Below are positions 61,135 to 64,000 of a DNA stretch of 64,000 nt, one piece after another. Origin of the DNA: Mesorhizobium sp. L-8-3 (GTDB taxonomy: Bacteria; Pseudomonadota; Alphaproteobacteria; Rhizobiales; Rhizobiaceae). How positions within the stretch are numbered: position 1 is the first letter of the stretch; the number at the start of each line of letters is the position of its first letter. Both the position numbers and the translations under genes were made by a program. The notes below the pieces were generated by a model. The model was not told the origin of the DNA. It saw nothing but the letters and a program-made list of their open reading frames with translations, and did not search any database. Location: positions 4,651,501-4,715,500 of the forward strand of contig NZ_AP023262.1 in assembly GCF_016756615.1 (NCBI RefSeq), given 5' to 3'.

Positions 61135-61567
61135 GCCAACCCTCCGAGCCGGGGCTCTCCACCTAAGATTACCGTTCGTCCCTGTTCGTCGAGCGAGACG
61201 ATAACGACATTATGGCTGTGGAACCCATCCGGGCGCCAACGGTCAGACCGACATTCACGAAAAAGTTGACCACCTCCGCAGAATCTCCACGGGCGGCGCG
61301 ACCTTCATCGCACCGGGAGGATTCAGCCAGATCGCTCTCCTTTGCGTGTTGCCGCGCACGTATCTGCTGGGGGAACCTCGCTTCCCCGAGCCTCACGCCG
61401 TCAAAGAACCGTCTGGCGTATACGATGCGGTTCGGCGCCAGCGGCAGGTCGCCTGGCCGGATGGAGCCTGCGCAGAATCGCCTGCGCGAGACACGTGCGC
61501 TGGTTGCGGATAGTAATTGCAATCGCGGCAACAAACGATTCGAGGATATGTTTTGGCGAGCGAGACC
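61135..61567. other. 433 bp without a supported gene
   Basis: Between the epoxide hydrolase and the IclR gene no convincing coding region appears. A few protein-like stretches on both strands do not agree in frame and match no family I know. The AATGT-N4-ACATT operator is absent from it. Confidence 0.45.
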
Positions 61568-62359
61568 ATGTCCCCAAAACCGCGTGCACCGCGCGGTGTA
61601 CAGTCCATCGAGACGGGCGGCGCGATCCTGATGGCACTGGCGCGAGCCGGTGGACCTCTGAAGCTGCGCGACCTCGCCGAAACACTCGGCATGGCGGCCG
61701 CACAGCTCCATCCCTATCTGGTCAGCTTCCGCAACATCAACATGGTGGAGCAAACGGAGACCGGGCAATATCAGCTTGGCCCGTTTGCGCTGCATCTTGG
61801 CCTCACGCGCCTGCGCAATCAGAACGCCTATCGCGAAACCATCCGCCGCCTGCCCGAACTCGTCGAAGAACTCAGACTGATGGTGACGATCAGCGTCTGG
61901 GGTCTGCACGGGCCGACTATCGTCTACTTGCAGGAATCGGAGGCCCGCATCCACTCCAACGTGGCCGTAGGCGGAACCTTCATGGTGACAATGACGGCGA
62001 CGGGCAAGGCCTTCGCCGCCTTCCTGCCGGGAAAGATAACGGATCCTCTCGTGCGCGCAGAACTGGAAGGAGGGGAGCCTTCTCTCTACGCCATCCCCAA
62101 TGTGAGCGAGGAGACCTTTCGAAGCGAAGTGGCAACGGTCGCCAGGCAGGGCTATTCGATCACCAGGGATGCTCCGATCCCCGGCGTCAGCGCGGTGGCC
62201 GCGCCCGTCTTCGACCACACTGGAACGGTCCAGCTCGTGGTAACGGTGATTGGACCCACCAATTTCATAGACTTGTCGGAGGAAGGCCCCTGCGTGACAC
62301 GGCTGATGGAATTCACCGCGGGCCTGTCACGCGATCTCGGCCATCTCGAAGACGCCTGA
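61568..62359 (+). CDS. IclR-family transcriptional regulator
   Basis: A 263-residue IclR protein with an N-terminal winged HTH (GVQSIETGGAILMALARAGGPLKLRDLAETLGM) and the effector domain (TMTATGKAFAAFLP, VARQGYSITRDAPIPGVSAVAAPVFDHTG). It probably controls the genes at the right edge. ATG 61568 follows a weak GAGCGAG site; a longer start at 61517 is possible. Its last 47 bases overlap the end of the EamA gene on the other strand. Confidence 0.87.
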   Translation: MSPKPRAPRGVQSIETGGAILMALARAGGPLKLRDLAETLGMAAAQLHPYLVSFRNINMVEQTETGQYQLGPFALHLGLTRLRNQNAYRETIRRLPELVEELRLMVTISVWGLHGPTIVYLQESEARIHSNVAVGGTFMVTMTATGKAFAAFLPGKITDPLVRAELEGGEPSLYAIPNVSEETFRSEVATVARQGYSITRDAPIPGVSAVAAPVFDHTGTVQLVVTVIGPTNFIDLSEEGPCVTRLMEFTAGLSRDLGHLEDA

Positions 62360-63278
62360 GATAGCGCGACAGTATGTCAAGCGACACGACCAGCCCAGCC
62401 GTGGCGACGGCAACCCCGAGAAGCTGAGCACCGTTCGGCCATTGGCCGGTGATGGGAATGGCAAGCAGCACGGCAAGCGGCGGCACCAGCGCCGGAAAAA
62501 GAGCGGCCAATCCCGACCCTATCAGCGAAATGGTGGCCGCAAAGGCAACGATTGCCAGACAGCCGCCCAGGACGCCCTGATAGAACGCTTGCTCGACCCA
62601 CAGTGGCAAGGGCAGATCGGCCGGCTCGAACAGCAGGAGATAGAAGGGCAGGAAGGAGATCGCTGTCACCAGCGAGACGGCTCCCGTGGTTTCCACGGCC
62701 GGCAGGCGCCAACGGCCGAGCAAATAGGTAAACGCTCCCCACAATGTGCCCGATCCGACGAAGCAAAGATCGCCGAGAATCACATTTGCGCCTGCCGCTG
62801 GGGATGCCGGCCGGTCGGCGGCGATCGCAATGAGACCGAGGATCAGGACGGCGATGCCCGCCTTGCGATGCGGCGGCAGCCGCGTCCCGTCGAGCAGAAC
62901 CGGCAGGAAATTTGCCACGAGCATAGTCACTCCCGGCGAGATAACCACCGCATGCGCCAGAGGCGCCAGACCATAGCCAGTGTTGAAGATGAAGGCAAAG
63001 GGAGGGCCGATCGCAATGCTGAGCAGGATCACGCGCCTGAGCGTCAGTCCGGTCGGGGCTCTGCCCTTGCGGAGCATGAGAAGCGGCGTCAGCATCGCCG
63101 CAGCCACCGCATAGCGCAGCATGGCCAGATCGGCGCTGGTGAAACCTTCGGCCCGGCCGATATCCACGCCAATGTTGTAGATCGCCCACATCAGTGCCGC
63201 CGACAGCCCGATGAGAACGCCCCTGACGAGGCGCCCCCTCGGGAGCGCCGTGTCGGCGACTATGGTCGACTCGCTCAC
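62313..63278 (-). CDS. EamA/DMT-family membrane transporter
   Basis: A 321-residue drug/metabolite transporter with ten helices in two EamA repeats (about 20-150 and 165-300). GLAPLAHAVVISPGVTML and SGTLWGAFTYLLGRW mark the repeats. It may export or import a pathway compound. Its start overlaps the flavoprotein stop by ATGA, so the two are an operon. Confidence 0.85.
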   Translation of the reverse strand: MSESTIVADTALPRGRLVRGVLIGLSAALMWAIYNIGVDIGRAEGFTSADLAMLRYAVAAAMLTPLLMLRKGRAPTGLTLRRVILLSIAIGPPFAFIFNTGYGLAPLAHAVVISPGVTMLVANFLPVLLDGTRLPPHRKAGIAVLILGLIAIAADRPASPAAGANVILGDLCFVGSGTLWGAFTYLLGRWRLPAVETTGAVSLVTAISFLPFYLLLFEPADLPLPLWVEQAFYQGVLGGCLAIVAFAATISLIGSGLAALFPALVPPLAVLLAIPITGQWPNGAQLLGVAVATAGLVVSLDILSRYLRRLRDGRDRVTGPR

Positions 63279-64000
63279 GAGTTGGCGCCGGACATGTGGC
63301 GCGCGGCGATGTAGCCGAATGTGATCGCCGGTCCGAGCGTGATGCCGCCACCGGGATAATTGCCGCCCATGATGGATGCCGCGTCGTTGCCGGCCGCATA
63401 GAGCCCCCGAATTGGCTTGCCGGCTTCATCCAGCACGCGGGCATATTCATCGCATTTGAGGCCGGCAAAGGTACCGAGGTCGCCAACCACGAGCCTGACG
63501 GCATAGAACGGCCCGTCCTCCACCGGCGCAACACAAGGGTTCGGCTTATGTTCCGGATCTCCGAGCGACCGGTTATACGCCGTCGACCCCTTGTGGAATT
63601 CGGGATCCTCCCCATTTCGCGCATGCGCGTTGAAGCGCGCCACCGTTTGCTCGAGCTCGGCTGCATCAGCGCCGATCTTGCCGGCAAGCTCAACCAGTGT
63701 CGTGCCCTCCATCAGATAGCCGGAGCGGATATGCTGGCGGAAAGGGACAGGGGCCGGCTTGACGTAGCCGAGCCCGTATTTGCGCATTGTCTTGTGGTCG
63801 GCGACGAAGAAGGCGCAGATCTCCTGGCCTTCTTCGCGGCAGGTCCTGACCATGGCCTGACAGAAATCATGGTAGGAATTCGCCTCGTTGACGAAGCGCT
63901 TGCCCGAGCGGGTCACGGCTATGACGCCGGGCTTGGAGCGGTCGACGAAATGCGGGAAGACACCGAGCGTGCCGTCGCTGCGCGGAGGACGTGACACGGG
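63275..64000 (-). CDS. FAD-dependent oxidoreductase, fumarate reductase/KstD-like (partial, C-terminal part)
   Basis: The C-terminal 241 codons of a flavoprotein of the FAD_binding_2 class; the N-terminal FAD-binding part lies past the right edge. GKRFVNEANSYHDF, GPFYAVRLVVGDLGTFAGL, GLYAAGNDAASIMGGNYPGGGITLGPAITFGYIAARH are its landmarks (given here as separate conserved stretches). This class includes 3-ketosteroid delta-1-dehydrogenases and fumarate reductases, so ring desaturation is plausible. It is coupled to the EamA gene. Confidence 0.85.
   Translation of the reverse strand, partial: PVSRPPRSDGTLGVFPHFVDRSKPGVIAVTRSGKRFVNEANSYHDFCQAMVRTCREEGQEICAFFVADHKTMRKYGLGYVKPAPVPFRQHIRSGYLMEGTTLVELAGKIGADAAELEQTVARFNAHARNGEDPEFHKGSTAYNRSLGDPEHKPNPCVAPVEDGPFYAVRLVVGDLGTFAGLKCDEYARVLDEAGKPIRGLYAAGNDAASIMGGNYPGGGITLGPAITFGYIAARHMSGANS

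Overview
The window is GC-rich and densely coded. It reads like the chromosome of an alphaproteobacterium of the order Hyphomicrobiales (Rhizobiales), close to Mesorhizobium/Aminobacter. Supporting signs are the protein families present (CobT, DusA, DUF1289, TIGR02281 aspartic protease, Lrp and ArsR types), the use of GTG and TTG starts, many 4-base ATGA overlaps, and three copies of a 43-45 bp intergenic palindrome of the kind common in rhizobia (16489, 39915, 41570). No rRNA, tRNA, CRISPR array, integrase or intact transposase was found.

Region 1 (1-24 kb) is an accessory, envelope and stress region with an unusual number of damaged genes. It opens with an AraC-type regulator cut by the window edge, divergent from a pair of Gdx-like SMR exporters. 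A two-gene membrane operon, a run of small secreted proteins and an HdeA-like gene broken by two frameshifts follow. Next come an arylsulfatase whose Tat signal is out of frame with its catalytic domain, a periplasmic HAD phosphatase, an HlyD-type protein, a CapA-like protein, a DUF302 gene with an internal stop, a peroxiredoxin/TetR pair, and an adenylate cyclase with a DUF3047 gene. At 15.4-22.0 kb lies a bufferin locus: BufA (DUF2282), BufB (MNIO/DUF692), BufC (DUF2063) and DoxX, then an ECF sigma/anti-sigma pair, a sulfite dehydrogenase-like molybdoenzyme and a cytochrome c. Two identical sigma-F-like promoters (GTAACA-N16-CGAA) face away from each other around a truncated NrsF (DUF1109) anti-sigma remnant. 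One would drive bufA, the other DUF3047 and perhaps the cyclase. A K+ channel gene with a frameshift and a ZIP transporter close the region.

Region 2 (24-43 kb) looks like ordinary chromosome. It holds dusA, an ArsR/SRPBCC pair with a clear operator, clpP, a periplasmic aspartic protease with DUF1289, cobT, a histidine kinase, a nuclease-like protein, and a carbohydrate block (glucoamylase-like protein, gnd, zwf, pgm, HAD). A GST, a uracil-DNA glycosylase, an Lrp regulator, an AlkD-like repair protein, a 3-hydroxyisobutyrate dehydrogenase-like enzyme and a GGDEF protein follow.

Region 3 (43-64 kb) is a catabolic cluster, probably for an alicyclic or terpenoid-like acid. It contains an acyl-CoA ligase, an ABC importer, aldehyde dehydrogenase, CoA transferases (one a tandem CaiB/BaiF fusion), a BadI-like ring-opening hydrolase, a thiolase-fold protein with its DUF35 partner, an SDR, an epoxide hydrolase, dehydrogenases, an EamA permease and a flavoprotein cut by the right edge. 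Seven copies of a palindrome, AATGT-NCGN-ACATT, lie mostly 20-40 bp upstream of start codons here. Their GT-N4-AC layout fits HutC-type GntR proteins, and the cluster encodes one (51329-52078) with a degenerate copy of the site at its own start. I infer a local repressor regulon.
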